Shown in pieces: positions 11,819-24,008 of a stretch of 64,000 nucleotides of DNA. Where the stretch lies: positions 1,984,501-2,048,500 of the forward strand of contig VCAZ01000025.1 in NCBI GenBank assembly GCA_005784505.1, read 5' to 3'. Below the pieces are notes generated by a model. That model was not told the DNA's origin. It was given only the letters and a program-made list of their open reading frames with translations, and searched no databases. The DNA is from Bagarius yarrelli (lineage: Eukaryota > Chordata > Actinopteri > Siluriformes > Sisoridae). A program made the position numbers and the translations under genes. Position 1 is the first letter of the stretch. Each line of letters starts with the position of its first letter.

Positions 11819-12174
11819 GGGCAGCATGGTGGCTTAGTGGTTAGCACTTTTGCCTCCCAGCAAGGAGGCCCGGGGTTCGATTCCCGGCCAGGGGCCTTTC
11901 TGTGTGGAGTTTGCATGTTCTCCCTGTGTTTGTGTGGGTTTACTCTGGGTTCTCGGGTTTCCTCCCACAGTCCAAAAACATGTATGTTAGGTTGATTGGT
12001 GATTCTAAATTGCCCATAGGAGTGCGTGTGTGTGGCCCTGTGATGGACTGGCGACCTGTCCAGGGTGTACCACTCCTGCCCTTCGCCCTTGCAGAGGTGG
12101 CTGGGATAGACTCCAGCAGATCCCCGTGACCCCGAATTAGGGAATAAGTGGGTATAGAAAATGAATGAATGAAT
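11819..12174 (+). repeat. SINE-B copy, complete
   Basis: Head GGCAGCATGGTGGCTTAGTG with B box GGTTCGATTCC, then TGTGTGGAGTTTGCATGTTC, CCTCCCACAGTCCAAAAACA, CGACCTGTCCAGGGTG and a GAATGAATGAAT tail. It is flanked by a perfect 11-bp target duplication AATTTGTCATG (11808-11818 and 12175-12185), which fixes both ends. A 93-codon minus-strand ORF and a 75-codon plus-strand ORF inside it are repeat shadows. Confidence 0.97.
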
Positions 12175-12249
12175 AATTTGTCATGCAATTGAAAGACGAT
12201 TAGCCTTTTCCCAACCGTCAACTGGATAGTCGAATTTCCAAATCATTTG

Positions 12250-12345
12250 GATTTACATCATTCGGCGGATGCCTTTATCCAGAGCAATGTACAAAAGTAA
12301 TAGTTACATTTACATTTCTGGAATTTGGCAGATACTGTTACCTCT
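12250..12345 (-). repeat. SINE-A tail fragments
   Basis: Two partial tails: ATTTACATCATTCGGCGGATG with CCTTTATCCAGAGCAA, then TTACATTTACATTTCTGG. Confidence 0.75.
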
Positions 12346-12464
12346 CACTTTTTTAAATCTAATTGACCAGGTGAGGTGATTGTGATTTCATTTTAAAGGG
12401 ATTTTTTTAGTTCTGCTTTTGATAGCACTCTATCTTTGTGGTAAGTGGTATCACAGTTTGTTCA

Positions 12465-12672
12465 CTCCGGGTTCTCCGGTTTCCTCCCACAGTCCAAAAA
12501 CATGTATGTTAGGTTAGAGTGTGTGTGTGTGGCCCTGTGATAGACCGGTGACCTGTCCAGGGTGTACACCTCCTGCCTTTCGCTCTTTCAGAGACGGCTG
12601 AGATAGACTCCAGCAGATCCCTGTGACCCCGAATCAGGAAATACACGGGTATAGAAGATAAATGAATGATTA
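12465..12672 (+). repeat. SINE-B 3' part
   Basis: Starts at CCGGGTTCTCCGGTTTCCTC and keeps GACCTGTCCAGGGTGTACA, CTGTGACCCCGAATCAGGAA and an AATGAATGA tail. The head is missing. Confidence 0.92.
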
Positions 12673-14108
12673 AATACTGTAAACCATCTTTGCTACTTTA
12701 GTGTGGTTTAGTACTCTCAATTAAGAGATTTGTTGATTAGTTAATTGATATTACGTATGCCGCGATGGGGGTCTTGCACGTAATTGTTAAATCATGCACA
12801 AGGTAGTGTCATATATATATATATATATATATATCGGAGGATCCAGTATTACAAAACCGATATTCGATATGTTTAAAAAAGTGATATAAAGTGACGATAT
12901 CTGGTCACTTTGATGCTGTGAGTCTCTGTATTTGCAAACACAAGTTTCAGACATTAAACAGCAAATATTCGGGTTTCTTAAAGGATCTTTTATAGCAAAG
13001 CTAATAAAGGGATAAATAAACAAGTTGGTTCTTTTTCTTTTTATGAGAGAAGAGTACAAGTGGTAAAGCGAAGGTCTAAATCAATGTTGACACCTTTATT
13101 CAATCCTAAATTTCAGCAGTACGGTGCTGTAGATCCCATAATGACAACATTACTATTAGCCCTGAATACTTTCATCAGCTTGACAGTGGAATTTGTTTCG
13201 GTATTCTCCTCTCCTTTAAACTAGTCTCAGTGTCGTGTCCTGGCAGCACCAGAATGGATGTGTGATGCGGTCACGGTGCCATGGCGGAGATTCTGTTGTC
13301 ACAAACAGAGCGTGCGCTGGATGTAAATTCAGCAGTAAACACTCCCTGGCTAATGCAAGCTGCAGGAGCTGAATAGAGGCTTCACAGTTCACGGCTCAGT
13401 AACGACTCTGCTTCTGACAGCTCCAAGCATTCACTACCTCCTGAGTGGACGATATGCAGTAAAACACATCATGAAGCGCTTGTCTTTTGTATCTAGGGAA
13501 CCATCATGACCGCTATTGTTAGTTTACCATCAGTGAGTCAATGTTAAATAATGTATATATCACAATAAGCAATATAAAGTGCAAATGTATTTATTCAAAC
13601 ATTAATAAAAGGAAGTAACACGTACTGTAAGCTTCTAAATGTCTATTAGTACGCAGTGTGTGTGGGTCTCATCATACACACTCATCACATATTCGTCACA
13701 CATTACTGAAAGCGACAAAGGATTTGTTTAAGCAGTGTGTCGGTGCCTTGGTGCAGTCTGGCACTGACACACTGCTTTAACAAATCTATAACACCTCTGA
13801 GACATGTGATACACACACGCACACACAAACACACACATTTTTTTCCACTGCAACATTTATTGAGGTACTTAATTAATGTTAAGCCTACGATTAGTAACGC
13901 ATCAGTACTGTTTTTCAGACGTGGTATAAGTGCATGTGATGGTGCAATTATTATTCATTCTAATGCTGAATAACTGACCTACGGTGCTGTTTGAATCTTT
14001 TATGTATCTGTATAAAAACCTCATCGGATTTTCACAGCAGGACTAAAGGTAGACACCAATCATAAAAAAGTATTCTAGGTGTATTTATTGAGGAAATTAA
14101 TAAACAAA
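12673..14108. other. Unique DNA, possibly conserved non-coding
   Basis: Contains (AT)12 at 12811-12834. The stretch 13200-13500 is of mixed composition, free of repeats and carries CpGs. It reads like a conserved non-coding element, which only alignment could show. Confidence 0.4.
13721..13786. other. 27-bp near-perfect inverted repeat (hairpin)
   Basis: The left arm 13721-13747 pairs with the right arm 13760-13786 at 25 of 27 positions, around a 12-base loop (TTGGTGCAGTCT). The arms include AGCAGTGTGTCGGTGCC and GGCACTGACACACTGCT. Size and shape fit a pre-miRNA-like hairpin. I do not recognise a known miRNA in it. It could equally be a decayed palindromic transposon end or a template-switch product. 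Confidence 0.85.
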
Positions 14109-14155
14109 GGCTAGGCTAGGCTAGGCTTGACTTGACTTGACTTGACTTGACTTGA
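14109..14155. repeat. Two abutting pentamer arrays
   Basis: GGCTA units at 14109-14126 change directly into CTTGA units at 14127-14155. Confidence 0.9.
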
Positions 14156-16965
14156 ATAAAGACCTAGCCACTGTAACGCTACCATCTAGCAACCACCGGA
14201 GGGCGTCTTCGCCTGAATACTGAGATCACTTTCATATGTTGGCTATATATGTTAGGGCTAGCCACTAGCATATTGCGAAGTATTGTTAGCCTGTCGGCAT
14301 AATATGCATTGATTTACAGTTAATGATCTCTGCTTGTCTCTGTTTTTCGATTTACGTCTTTGCGATTTGGTTTGTTTGTTTGTTTTCTCGATTAGTTTTT
14401 ACATGTACTGACTTCCGCCAGTTTACTATTAATAAACCTTTTAACCTGTCTGGTTCCTTACTGCCTCAGACTAACCAGACTGCAGTACAGGAAACAATAC
14501 CTCACAAGGGAAAAGCAAACAAAATGGCTGAACACAATCAACCAATGACAAAACACAGACAACAGAAACAAACATGTGTCTTGTTTGTTTAAGTTAAAGT
14601 TGTTCTTCCAGCAACAGTTTACGTACTATTGGCCTAACAGATATTTAAGGTAAGGTAAGAATATTGATGTCCCAGTTGTTTATCTACATTTAAATCATTT
14701 CGATCTTAATCTAGATCTAATTTTTACACATCAATATAATGATTATAAGAGAATTAGGCACATAAAAGCTGTAAACTTGGTCTATCAAGTGGCATCAATG
14801 AGCACAAACGTGTGTGTGTACCTGCACTCCGTTTACTTGACTTGATTTTTTTTTTTTTTTTATGTAAGCTGGTCGATTTTAAATGAGGTGCATTAGCTAG
14901 CTGCATTAGTCACCTTTGCTCAAATTAGGTTGTGTTTGAAAACAGTTTGTCAGCAGCAGTGCGATGGGTACGAGCTGTTCATTTCGCTTACCTAGCATGT
15001 TTTTCTCACCTAGCTGCCATTTGCTTCAGCTTTTCTGTCTAATGCTGTGTTTTCAGATGTTTAATTAGTTAACACGTGTTATAAGAAGATGATTACGTTT
15101 CTGCTCTTGACATGTTCACTGTGCTTGGCGTTGTTGCTATCATTAATCACAAAATACCACCAGATTACTGTCATTTCCTGCCGTCTGTTCATCAGCGTAA
15201 CAATGTACTCTGGGGTTATGCTGCACAATATCAACTGCTATTAGCTTTCGGTGCTAGAAAACAGGTAAATAAGCACAGTATTGGACAGAGATGTAATGTC
15301 GCAAAGTACTGATAATACTTCGTTACAGTATTTTTTGAGGATAATTTGCATATTATTTGATTTTTTATCTTTCTTTAACTTTTAGTTTTACTCCACTTTA
15401 ATTACTAAACAAAAGAAGAAGGTCTGGTGTTCGATAAGTGGTACCACTGATTGATTAAGCTTCTTTGCGAACCATTGCTCGCCAGGGTTACTCACGGTTA
15501 CTCTCTTAAATCCAGTCTTTTTATGCTAGCAAGCGAGTTCGAATTGATGCGAAGGCAGATGTCATGTTAGATGCAGAAACAGTGGTGGCAACTGAATATC
15601 CAGTAGTGACCAAGATATTTCTGACCAGGAACATCCCGTGGCCATAATTTGGAGAAATGTCCACTTACTGTATGTTGGAACAAAAGAGTCTTCATATTGT
15701 ATAAAGTGCCTCACTGTAATTTACATTTAATATTTTCTTTTTCATTTCTGTGGTAATTGTTGGCCACGTTTACATGTTAGCATTCAGAAATTTTGAAAGA
15801 CAGCTTTTTATAAGTCTTTTTAATTGTTTAATTGTAAGTTATATATTTAGATGAACAGCATGGTGTCTCTTGAAATATAAATCATTATTAATAATTTTAT
15901 TGTTATTATTACTGAAATTTGCAAACAAACATTTTGCCAATTATTAAAAAAAGGAAAAAAAGGAAAAAGTTCAAACTAAACACAGTCTCGCTAAAACTGC
16001 AGATTTCTGCATTTACTGGTAATATTTAGGAAAATACCTTTACCTTTACATACTTTTACTTAATTAATATTCTAAATTGCGACATTTAACTTTAACTTTT
16101 ATGAAAATCATTTTCTGCTAAAATAACTACACTGTTTAAAATAAAATAACTGTTGTTTTGGGGTTTTTTTCCCACCTCTGGACCAATACTGGACCCATAC
16201 TAAATGCGAGTATCGGTACTGACACGTTCCTACTCACACCTGTGTCTTTATCCTAACCCTAAACTCGCCAACTCAACAGAAACTGATAGCTGTTTAATTG
16301 GAAAAAAAGCTTTAGTTAAGCAAAAAAAAAAGTTTTTCTTATGTGAACAAGCCAAATGTCTTTTAGCACTTCCAGATCCATAGATACTGTCACATCCCCC
16401 CATCAGTGACAGTCAATATTTACAGGACGCCAGACGAGCAAGCCAGCAGCTAAAGTCGACCCTTCGTGAGCACCGGCTGTCGGACTAATTGGGTACATTT
16501 GTCTTTCATTTAGAGCTGATTGGAGTCCAGGAACAGATCCAGCTGGCCCATACCGACGTCATCATGCCAGCATAGAAAAGCCAGAGACGACACTATGTGC
16601 CAGGAGCTTTTCTATTCTTATAATCACAAATCCTTTTTTATCTGTTCTCACATTCACACACTGATCACTTGAAAAAAAAAACGTAGATAAATCAGCCTAG
16701 CTAAATCAACACATCTACGGTAGATCAAGTTTTTACCTCTGTTTCAGCACTGGGAGACATGAGTCCCCTAATCCACAGCTTCTGAGGCGCTAATCATAAT
16801 CTATTGCTAATTAACTAAGTAATAATCCACCATGTGTTACTGTTAGAGCTACCAGTTCAACTTGCAGGATATACCACTTTTAACAGCACATCTCTGTGTT
16901 TTTACTCCTACCATAATGTAAAATTTCACTATGTGATGGGTTGTCTGAGGTCACGTCTCTTATAT
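14156..16965. other. Unique AT-rich DNA
   Basis: Poly-T near 14850. No repeat family is recognised. The 89-codon frame at 14323-14592 and the 66-codon frame at 15112-15312 show no domain. About 16380-16600 is more GC-balanced and CpG-containing, and might be conserved non-coding. Confidence 0.45.
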
Positions 16966-17140
16966 GGGAAGTGGTAGTGCAGTGGTTAAAGTGTTGGACC
17001 GCTAATTGAAAGATCGGGGTTTGATTCCCAGGACCACCAAGCTACCACTGCTGAGCAAGGCCCTTAACCACCAATTGATTAAATATTTAAAAGAGATAAA
17101 TGAAAGTTGCTTTGTCTGCCAAATGCTGTAAATTAAATGA
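16966..17140 (+). repeat. SINE-A copy
   Basis: GGGAAGTGGTAGTGCAGTGG, GTTTGATTCCC, CTGAGCAAGGCCCTTAACC, and tail CTGCCAAATGCTGTAAAT. A 64-codon minus-strand ORF here is its complement. Confidence 0.95.
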
Positions 17141-17793
17141 AAATGATTATATGTATAAAAATTATAATGTGTTGCGTTGCTGGGAAAACCCATCATGGTG
17201 TAATTTTACAAATTACAGGTATTGATGTCATATGAAAGTCTTTTCAAAATCTATCTTCTTTTTTTTATACCTTGTCTGCAAAAAAGTAGATCTAAAGTCG
17301 GCTGATTGCTATGATTTTCAGGCATGGAATTGTGAAAAAAAAACAGGTGTAGGAAGATTTCAAGATTTCTTTTGTGCTCCGCCATCGCACGATAACGCTG
17401 TTTAAAACATGTGGTGTAGCTTACACAGGCTAGCAGGAAATGCTACATGTTTATTTTTAGAATTAGGTTATATTTTATAGATCCTATCAAAATTGTTATT
17501 TTAATAAGTATTTGTAGTGTTTAGCAAGGAAGTGCTATCAGAGTTTTTGGGGTTTTTTTGCACTTCTGCCAGGCGTGTTCTTAAACGTTAGCTTGTCGCA
17601 ATATAAAATCTCTGTATGATGATAAGATATTTTCTTAGCTGATAGACAAGATGTCATAGAATAATCATAAAATGACAACCTAATTTTGATTTTAAAATTT
17701 CTTTTTTTTTTAATACTCCTGTGAAAAAGTCCCAGTGCGCGACATCCGACGAGTTTTTTCCCAGATTGCATCATAAATATATATATATAAAAT
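17141..17793. other. AT-rich unique DNA
   Basis: No gene is seen. A short TA run at about 17777-17789 leads into the SINE-C. Confidence 0.5.
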
Positions 17794-18030
17794 ATTCAAC
17801 TTCCTTGTCATTGTGCGAGGTACGTGTACAGAGCCAATGAAATGCATTTTTCGCATATCCCATCTTAGTAAGTTGGGGGTCAGAGCGCAGGGTCAGCTAT
17901 GATGCAGCGCTTCTAGAGCAGGAGGGGTTAAGGGTCTTGCTCAAGGACCCAAAAGTGGTTGGCTTGCCGGTGGTAGGGCTTGAACCCAGGTGTTTCTGGT
18001 CTTCAGCTCAGCAATTCGGCACCTTAACCA
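17794..18030 (-). repeat. SINE-C copy
   Basis: Nearly the same sequence as 7771-8020: TGTGCGAGGTACGTGTACAG, GCATATCCCATCTTAGTAAG, GGTTAAGGGTCTTGCTCAAG, and head complement GCACCTTAACCA. Confidence 0.92.
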
Positions 18031-19029
18031 TTTGAACTATATATGATATATAGGTTACAATAAAATGCTGTCAAAAATCATATAAATATATAAAGCTACA
18101 TGAAAAAAAACAAACACACACAGTGTTATGCCACAAAACCTGCGTCAAACAACCTACAGCTACAACTTTGTCATTGTAGTGTGATAATTTAATTAGATTA
18201 TTAACATTCAAAAATGGGGGTTCTCATTCAGTCATCTTCAGCGAGAGGTTCATTCTAATCAGGGTCATTGTGTTTAACGGAGTTTGATGTATTTCATATC
18301 CATTGTCATTATGTACAAATACAAATCCAATGGAGCAAAAAGTGACACCAATTAACCAGCCAGTGTAATTACCAGGAGAATTATATCCCTTCATCTCGGT
18401 CCTGCAGGATCACATTGCAAACATCGTTGAGATAATTGACCTTCATTATGATCAGACTGATGTATCCTTCTGCAAAAGAGTTTTACCAGAGACGGAGAGT
18501 AATAGCGGATACATTATTATCATTTAAATCTTTTCTGTAGCTCTGAACTAGTAAGGTTGAAAAGAAACTCTACTCAGACGGCGGCCAAAAACACAACGAC
18601 GTTTTGTGTCTATTCAAGCAGGCAGAAAAAAAAATTGCTAGGGGTTGAATTAAATCATAAAATTGCAGATAAATTACTTTTTTACACAATACAACTTTGA
18701 GTCGAATACATTGAGCGAATTCTGAATAGAGAGAGAACAAGACGGTCCATTCTGTTCACTTTACTTCCTGTCTAGTCCAAAACATCTAATATAAAGTGAG
18801 AGACTTCTAGGCAAAAGGAAAGAAGCTGATCTCATAAATCTATATAATCTATAATCAATAATTTATAAACTATATATTTATATATTAAATCTAAAAACTT
18901 TAAGGTTCCTGTTTCTAATCTGTTTTAAAGCTTATTTTAAGGTGAGTTTAAAGACCAGTCAGCCATCAGATTTTTTTGTCTGGCGTTTTCACATGTAGCC
19001 AGACCGTCAGATGAACAAACTCCCTATTT
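18031..19029. other. Unique DNA with a candidate conserved non-coding stretch (18180-18560)
   Basis: The stretch 18180-18560 is repeat-free with several TAATTA/ATTA-type motifs (CAATTAACC, GTAATTACC, GAGAATTATA), the look of a homeodomain-rich enhancer. No coding frame is seen. This is inference from composition only. Confidence 0.35.
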
Positions 19030-19205
19030 AAAGTGTTGGACTGATAATTCAGAACGAAAGTTTAATTCTCAGCACCACCGAGCTGTGGCTGCTGAGCCCA
19101 TGAACAAGGCCCTTAATCTCCAACTGCTCAGTTGAAAAAAATCGATACATGTAAGTCGTTCTGGATAAGGACATGGTACCAAACGGCAGAATTACAAATG
19201 AGCTC
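19030..19205 (+). repeat. SINE-A copy, degenerate
   Basis: AGTGTTGGACTGATAATTC, CAGCACCACCGAGCTG and AACAAGGCCCTTAATC, with the weak tail motif TCGTTCTGGATAAGGACAT. It is followed by two more plus-strand copies. Confidence 0.85.
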
Positions 19206-19228
19206 CATAGCAGCTTTTATTGGCAAGA

Positions 19229-19345
19229 TGGAAGTGGTAGTACTGCAGTTAAGGTGTTGGACTGCTAACCAGGTTTTGATTCCCAGCACCACCAGGTTGT
19301 TCCTGTTGGGCTCCTAAACAAGGCTCTTAACCCCTAATTGCAATG
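19229..19345 (+). repeat. SINE-A copy, 3' truncated
   Basis: GGAAGTGGTAGTACTGCAG, TTTTGATTCCCAGCACCACC and AACAAGGCTCTTAACCCC. The L2-type tail is absent. Confidence 0.85.
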
Positions 19346-19467
19346 ATTAGCATGATGATTTGTATAATAAATGTGTAATAACACTTGATGTGTGTGTGGT
19401 GCTATTACACCAAAGTACCGAGTGACGGGAGTGATAGAGCAGATGTTATGTTACCAAATGTAAATTT

Positions 19468-19668
19468 TGCGGGAAATGATAGCTCAGGGGTTAAGGTATT
19501 GGACTCCTAATCGGAAGATCGGCGTTCCATTCCCAGTACCACCAAGTTGCCACTGTTGGGCCCTTGAGAGAGGCCCTTAACCAACAATTGCTTAGCTGTA
19601 TAAATGAGTTAAATGTAAGTCACTCTGGCTGAGGGCGTCTGCCAAATGCTGCAAATATAAACGTAAGA
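19468..19668 (+). repeat. SINE-A copy
   Basis: GATAGCTCAGGGGTTAAGG, CCATTCCCAGTACCACC, TGTTGGGCCCTTGAGAG, and tail GCGTCTGCCAAATGCTGC. Confidence 0.93.
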
Positions 19669-20042
19669 TGGCGTCTGAACTTACATGAAAAGCAAAAAGG
19701 TTGTTTTGTTCCATGTCAGGTTGCCATTTCTAGAAAAACAAATCGGCGTGCAAACATTTATTGTTTATTTAGAAAAAGATCACCGTAAACAACATCCTTA
19801 TAAATCCTAATCCTCATAAATGCTAATTGCACATTGGCTTTCTTTTTCCTTGAGGTGAGTAGAGTGAGAGTTTTCAGGCATACTAATAAAAAAAAAATGA
19901 CACGAATCTCCCACCAAATTTTTTTTAAATCAAACAGACATCAAACATAGCGTAAGGTTTAGCCGACGGCAGAGACGCCGCTAAGGGAGGAAAAGTTAGG
20001 GCCCACGCTCACTGGGAGCCCCCAGAGATCTGTTTTGATATT
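19669..20042. other. Unique DNA, ending in a GC-rich repeat scrap
   Basis: From about 19960 there is a GACGGCAGAGACGCCGCTAA block. A diverged inverted match (GCTAGCGACGCCTCTAGCC) follows at 20211-20229 on the other side of a SINE-A, so this may be the end of a decayed element. Confidence 0.4.
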
Positions 20043-20165
20043 GACATTTCTGGCATTTATCATACACCCTGAGTGACTTACATTTATCTCTTTTATACAA
20101 CTGAGCAATTGGGGGCTAAGGGCCTTGCTTAGGGGCCCAGCAGTGGCAACACCTTAACCACTATT
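20043..20165 (-). repeat. SINE-A copy
   Basis: ATTTCTGGCATTTATCATAC, CTGAGTGACTTACATTTATC and GCTTAGGGGCCCAGCAGTGG in complement, with a shortened head. Confidence 0.88.
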
Positions 20166-21939
20166 AATATTAACAATGCTAAAAGGGCACGGTACGGCAG
20201 GCCCAAGATGGCTAGCGACGCCTCTAGCCGACGACTCATGGACAAGGCATCTGAGGCAAACACAAGCATTACCCAATATCAGCCTCACCCTTTTTACGTT
20301 TAAAAGCTAATGACATGGATACTTTGTTGTTTTATCTTTTTATTATGAGCTAAACTTGTCCGAACTTTCAGACAACTGTGAGGTTGTTTGTTGTTTTCTG
20401 TATGCTGAGGGAGAGTTTGGATGCCTGCCAGGCAGTTAGCACGCAGAGGCACACTCTCCTTTCCCTTCCGGCTGACAGGACCGGATAATCTATTTCAGAT
20501 AGAAAGTATACAGCGGAGTGTGTGCCTCTCCATCAGTCCATCACTGCTCACGAGTCGATATCACAGGCAGCCCGAGACGTGTTTATTAAAGATTTTTTTC
20601 ATATACATGGAAGAATTGGCAAAAAAAAAAAAAAAAAAAAAAAAACTTGGACGGATTCTGCGCAGGTAATTAAGATAAAACGATTCGATTCGGCAAAGAT
20701 GGAGCCTCGATTGGGTCTCGAGCTGATGTGATTAGACGCTAGCGAATGCATTCTCTGAGATTCGAGACGATATTCCCGTTTTTAATTACACACATGAGCA
20801 ACCGCTTAACTACCACCACTGACTCATCTGCATGATTGAAATATAATTAGCATGTGATTAAAACGCAGCTCTGTTTGGTCTGCTAGTGCAATTGTTTTCT
20901 CTTTTCCTGCTGCTTTGTTACTTTGTTTTTCTGTCACGGCCCCAAGAACTATTTATGCTATTCTATAAACACACAACTAAATCACCTTTTCTGCAGTTCG
21001 GATTTTTATTATTTTGCCTTCTGTAAAAAACAAACGCCTCAAACATGCAATCGACCATCAAACATACATCGACCATCTGACCTCCAGATGCAAATTTCCA
21101 AACCTTTAAGTTTCATCATAGACATTTTAATGCTCGATGCATTTTTCTAACGAAAGAGTATCAAAATATGCTATACTTTTCTGGAGGGTTGTATCAGAAA
21201 ACACTCAGCATTGTTATATCAATGTGACCGTTTTTTAAGGTAGGACTAATTGTTAGAGCACCAGAATACCAAGAAGCCCTTAATTGAACACTCTGATTAA
21301 TCCAACTGACCTCGATCTACATAAAACCTGAGGCAAATTGTTAGAAGTGGTGTGGATTTGCAGTTGTCCACAAAATAGAATAAAAGCTAGCCATAAAATG
21401 CTTGAATTTGCCTTATTTTTATCAAATTCAAGGCTGTCAAGACATCAACAGATGACAGAACTGTCGTTTAAAATATACATTATATAGACAATAATGTTTG
21501 GAATTCTATACCTGATTAATTTTTACTCTTACTAATACAATAACCTCCACACTTCTGGAAATGAGTCCCACTAGATTTTAAAGAGTTGCAGTGGGAATTT
21601 GCTCTTTCAGACACAATAATGTGGTACAACAGGGCAAAAGGCGCCCGAGGGTTAAAAGTCACCTTTTAGTTTTATTCTGTTTTAAACCACTAGAAAGCAT
21701 TAAAGAAAACCAATTTACCGCTTGTCCATGCATCTGGTTTTGGCTAACACACATTTGTACTTGTTAACGACAGGCTTATGATCCAGCAATCATGTCCATT
21801 TATTGAGAGACGTATCATCCAGTAGTCTGGCTTTTTCTTAATCCCATTTAGCATTTCATCTTATACCAACTCAGATGGACACCAAAGGCAACTTCGTATT
21901 TTGATATTTATTATATTTGTTTACTTAAATTTGCATAAA
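20166..21939. other. Unique DNA
   Basis: A run of 25 A occupies 20621-20645. A 32-codon frame starting AAGATGGCTAGCG near 20209 overlaps the inverted GC-rich scrap, so it is not called. 20400-20620 is GC-balanced and unrecognised. An 82-codon frame from 20421 runs into the poly-A and is treated as chance. Confidence 0.45.
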
Positions 21940-22165
21940 GCAAAATACTGAATAATAATTTCGTCCATTGCGTCCATTGATTATCGCACAGTTTTTACAT
22001 CCTTTTCAGGTCAGTATGTCTACATTGGGTTGTTTTGCCGTGTAAAGTGTAAATGCAGATATTGTATACAGGTCAGATATGAAAGATAATGTAGTCGAGT
22101 CATCAAAATAATCGGATATAGACAGAAAATCCGAATCGGGGTATAAGATCTGCAGTGTAAATGCA
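21940..22165 (+). repeat. R1 dispersed repeat
   Basis: The most complete plus-orientation copy. GCAAAATACTGAAT at the start, TTTTCAGGTCAGTATGTC, ACATTGGGTTGTTTTGCCGT, and CTGCAGTGTAAATGCA at the end. The 92-codon minus-strand ORF here is a shadow. Confidence 0.85.
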
Positions 22166-23023
22166 ATCAAATTGCAACGTTTAGAATATATTTTACTCTT
22201 AGAAACTCTTAGATTTGGCTTGAGTTGATCGAGCCACGGTTGAAACCGCTGCATATTCCCAGGTATACACACACCTGTGAGCACAGCACTGTACTTTCAT
22301 TCTGTAGTTAAAGACAGGATTGGAACCAACAAAGGCAACACATTTAAGTCCTTGTTTTGTCCATGAAAAGCTCCAAGAAGTCTTTTATGTTGCCTAGTAA
22401 CCCACTCTCACTCAGACTACATTGCGTGGAGGACAAATTGTTTTTTTTGTAGATATTATTAATAATAAATGAATGATGAATTGAACAATGAGTTTCATCA
22501 CACTGTTTTTGTCACTCTGTGTTACAGGGAATTCGTCACTGTTGCAGGGGTTTGACTTCACTTGTTTTATCATGTATATTTTATAAGAAGTGCATACTAG
22601 AATATCATAAACAATGCAGTGATATGAAGATGCAGAGTAACTGTTACCATCCCAGTGGTTTATACAGTAAATCATTTATTATAACTCATCCTTTTTTTTT
22701 CTTTTATACCACAGCGATTTTTAAACATATTGCATGATTGTTGTGACATATTAACATTAATAATGGCTAAGAGACTTTTAATTAACAGTTATTCCATCAC
22801 TAGCCTTTAGACAAAAAATGTCATGTTAGTCAAAATAAGAATTAATTCACTACCCTTTATGCATTTTTATAATAAACTCAGTTTTTTTATTTATTTATAT
22901 CAAGTAGCCATTTTTAAAGTCAAATGTGAAATAATAAATTAAAATAATAAGAAAAGGTGTAATTATTTGAACACTTATTGTGATGATGTTATGGAAAATA
23001 AATTCCCCCCCTTAGGAATGATC
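22166..23023. other. AT-rich unique DNA
   Basis: No gene is seen. Frames of 72-87 codons on both strands at 22412-22737 are antiparallel and unrecognised. Confidence 0.5.
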
Positions 23024-23195
23024 ATTTACAGCATTTGGCAGACGTCCTTATTCAGAGCGACTTACATTTATCTCTGTTATACTAACTGAGCAACTGGGGG
23101 TTAAGGGCCTGGCTCAGGGGCCCAGGTACTGGGAATCAAACTAGGATCTTTAATAAGCAGTCCAACACTTTGACTGCTAAAGCTACGACTTTACC
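23024..23195 (-). repeat. SINE-A copy
   Basis: ATTTACAGCATTTGGCAGAC, CAGAGCGACTTACATTTATC and GGCTCAGGGGCCCAGGTACT, with the head complement at the right. Confidence 0.95.
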
Positions 23196-24008
23196 ATTTT
23201 AATGATTAAAGACAGAAAATCTGGGATTTGGATCCCGAGAGAAAGAAATGAGATGGTGGAAAGTTGATTTAAAGGCTGCCTGTTAAATGTTTTAAAGGTA
23301 TTACATTGACGATAAAGATTTTTTAAAAATAAAATACTTAAAAAAGGAAACGTTATAGCAAGAAAATGAAACAAAAATGTCATTTGCTTAAAAAAAAACA
23401 GTATATTCAAAATATTAAGAAGGTAATTATAGGAGTAGTTACCATGTTGTGCTCTCAAATTCCATTATGCTCAGAAACCTTTCGGAGTGTTTCGACTGTT
23501 TCTTTATTAATACATATTTCAAAGGATCACAAACCGAGAAACCCACAATTACAGATTATGAGATTGTTCATATTTAAATAAATAATCACAGCTACAAAAC
23601 ACTACAATAGAATAAAGTGAATTTGGCTACAAGCCACTGAAGTTAAAACTGTGAACAGATAACTGGGTTGCATCAGATATAAAATTTGCAATCGATAATT
23701 AAAATAAAATCAAATTAGGCTCCTTTTTACATTCCCTTCTTTTCATATCTGTGGCCAACTGATTTTCTTCATTTTGTCTACACTGGTATCTGATTGCCAA
23801 GAATACTTGGATGTCAGGAGAGAAATAGTTCTGTAGATTCCTGGCAAGACACATTTTACAAATACTTTGTGTTTTAATTTTTTATTGTTTTGTAAGAAAA
23901 AAATGTCAGATCTTAGCTGGAAATTACAGCTTAATAAAACATATAAAAAATTCCGTAACAAACATATTAAAACAGTAAAGTCTATTTGTCTATATTAAAT
24001 CAGTAAAG

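Noticed and set aside
20209..20306. 32-codon frame starting AAGATGGCTAGCG with a good Kozak context
   Set aside because: The start overlaps a GC-rich inverted scrap paired with 19960-19990 across a SINE-A, so it looks like part of an old element. It has no donor and ends within 100 bases.
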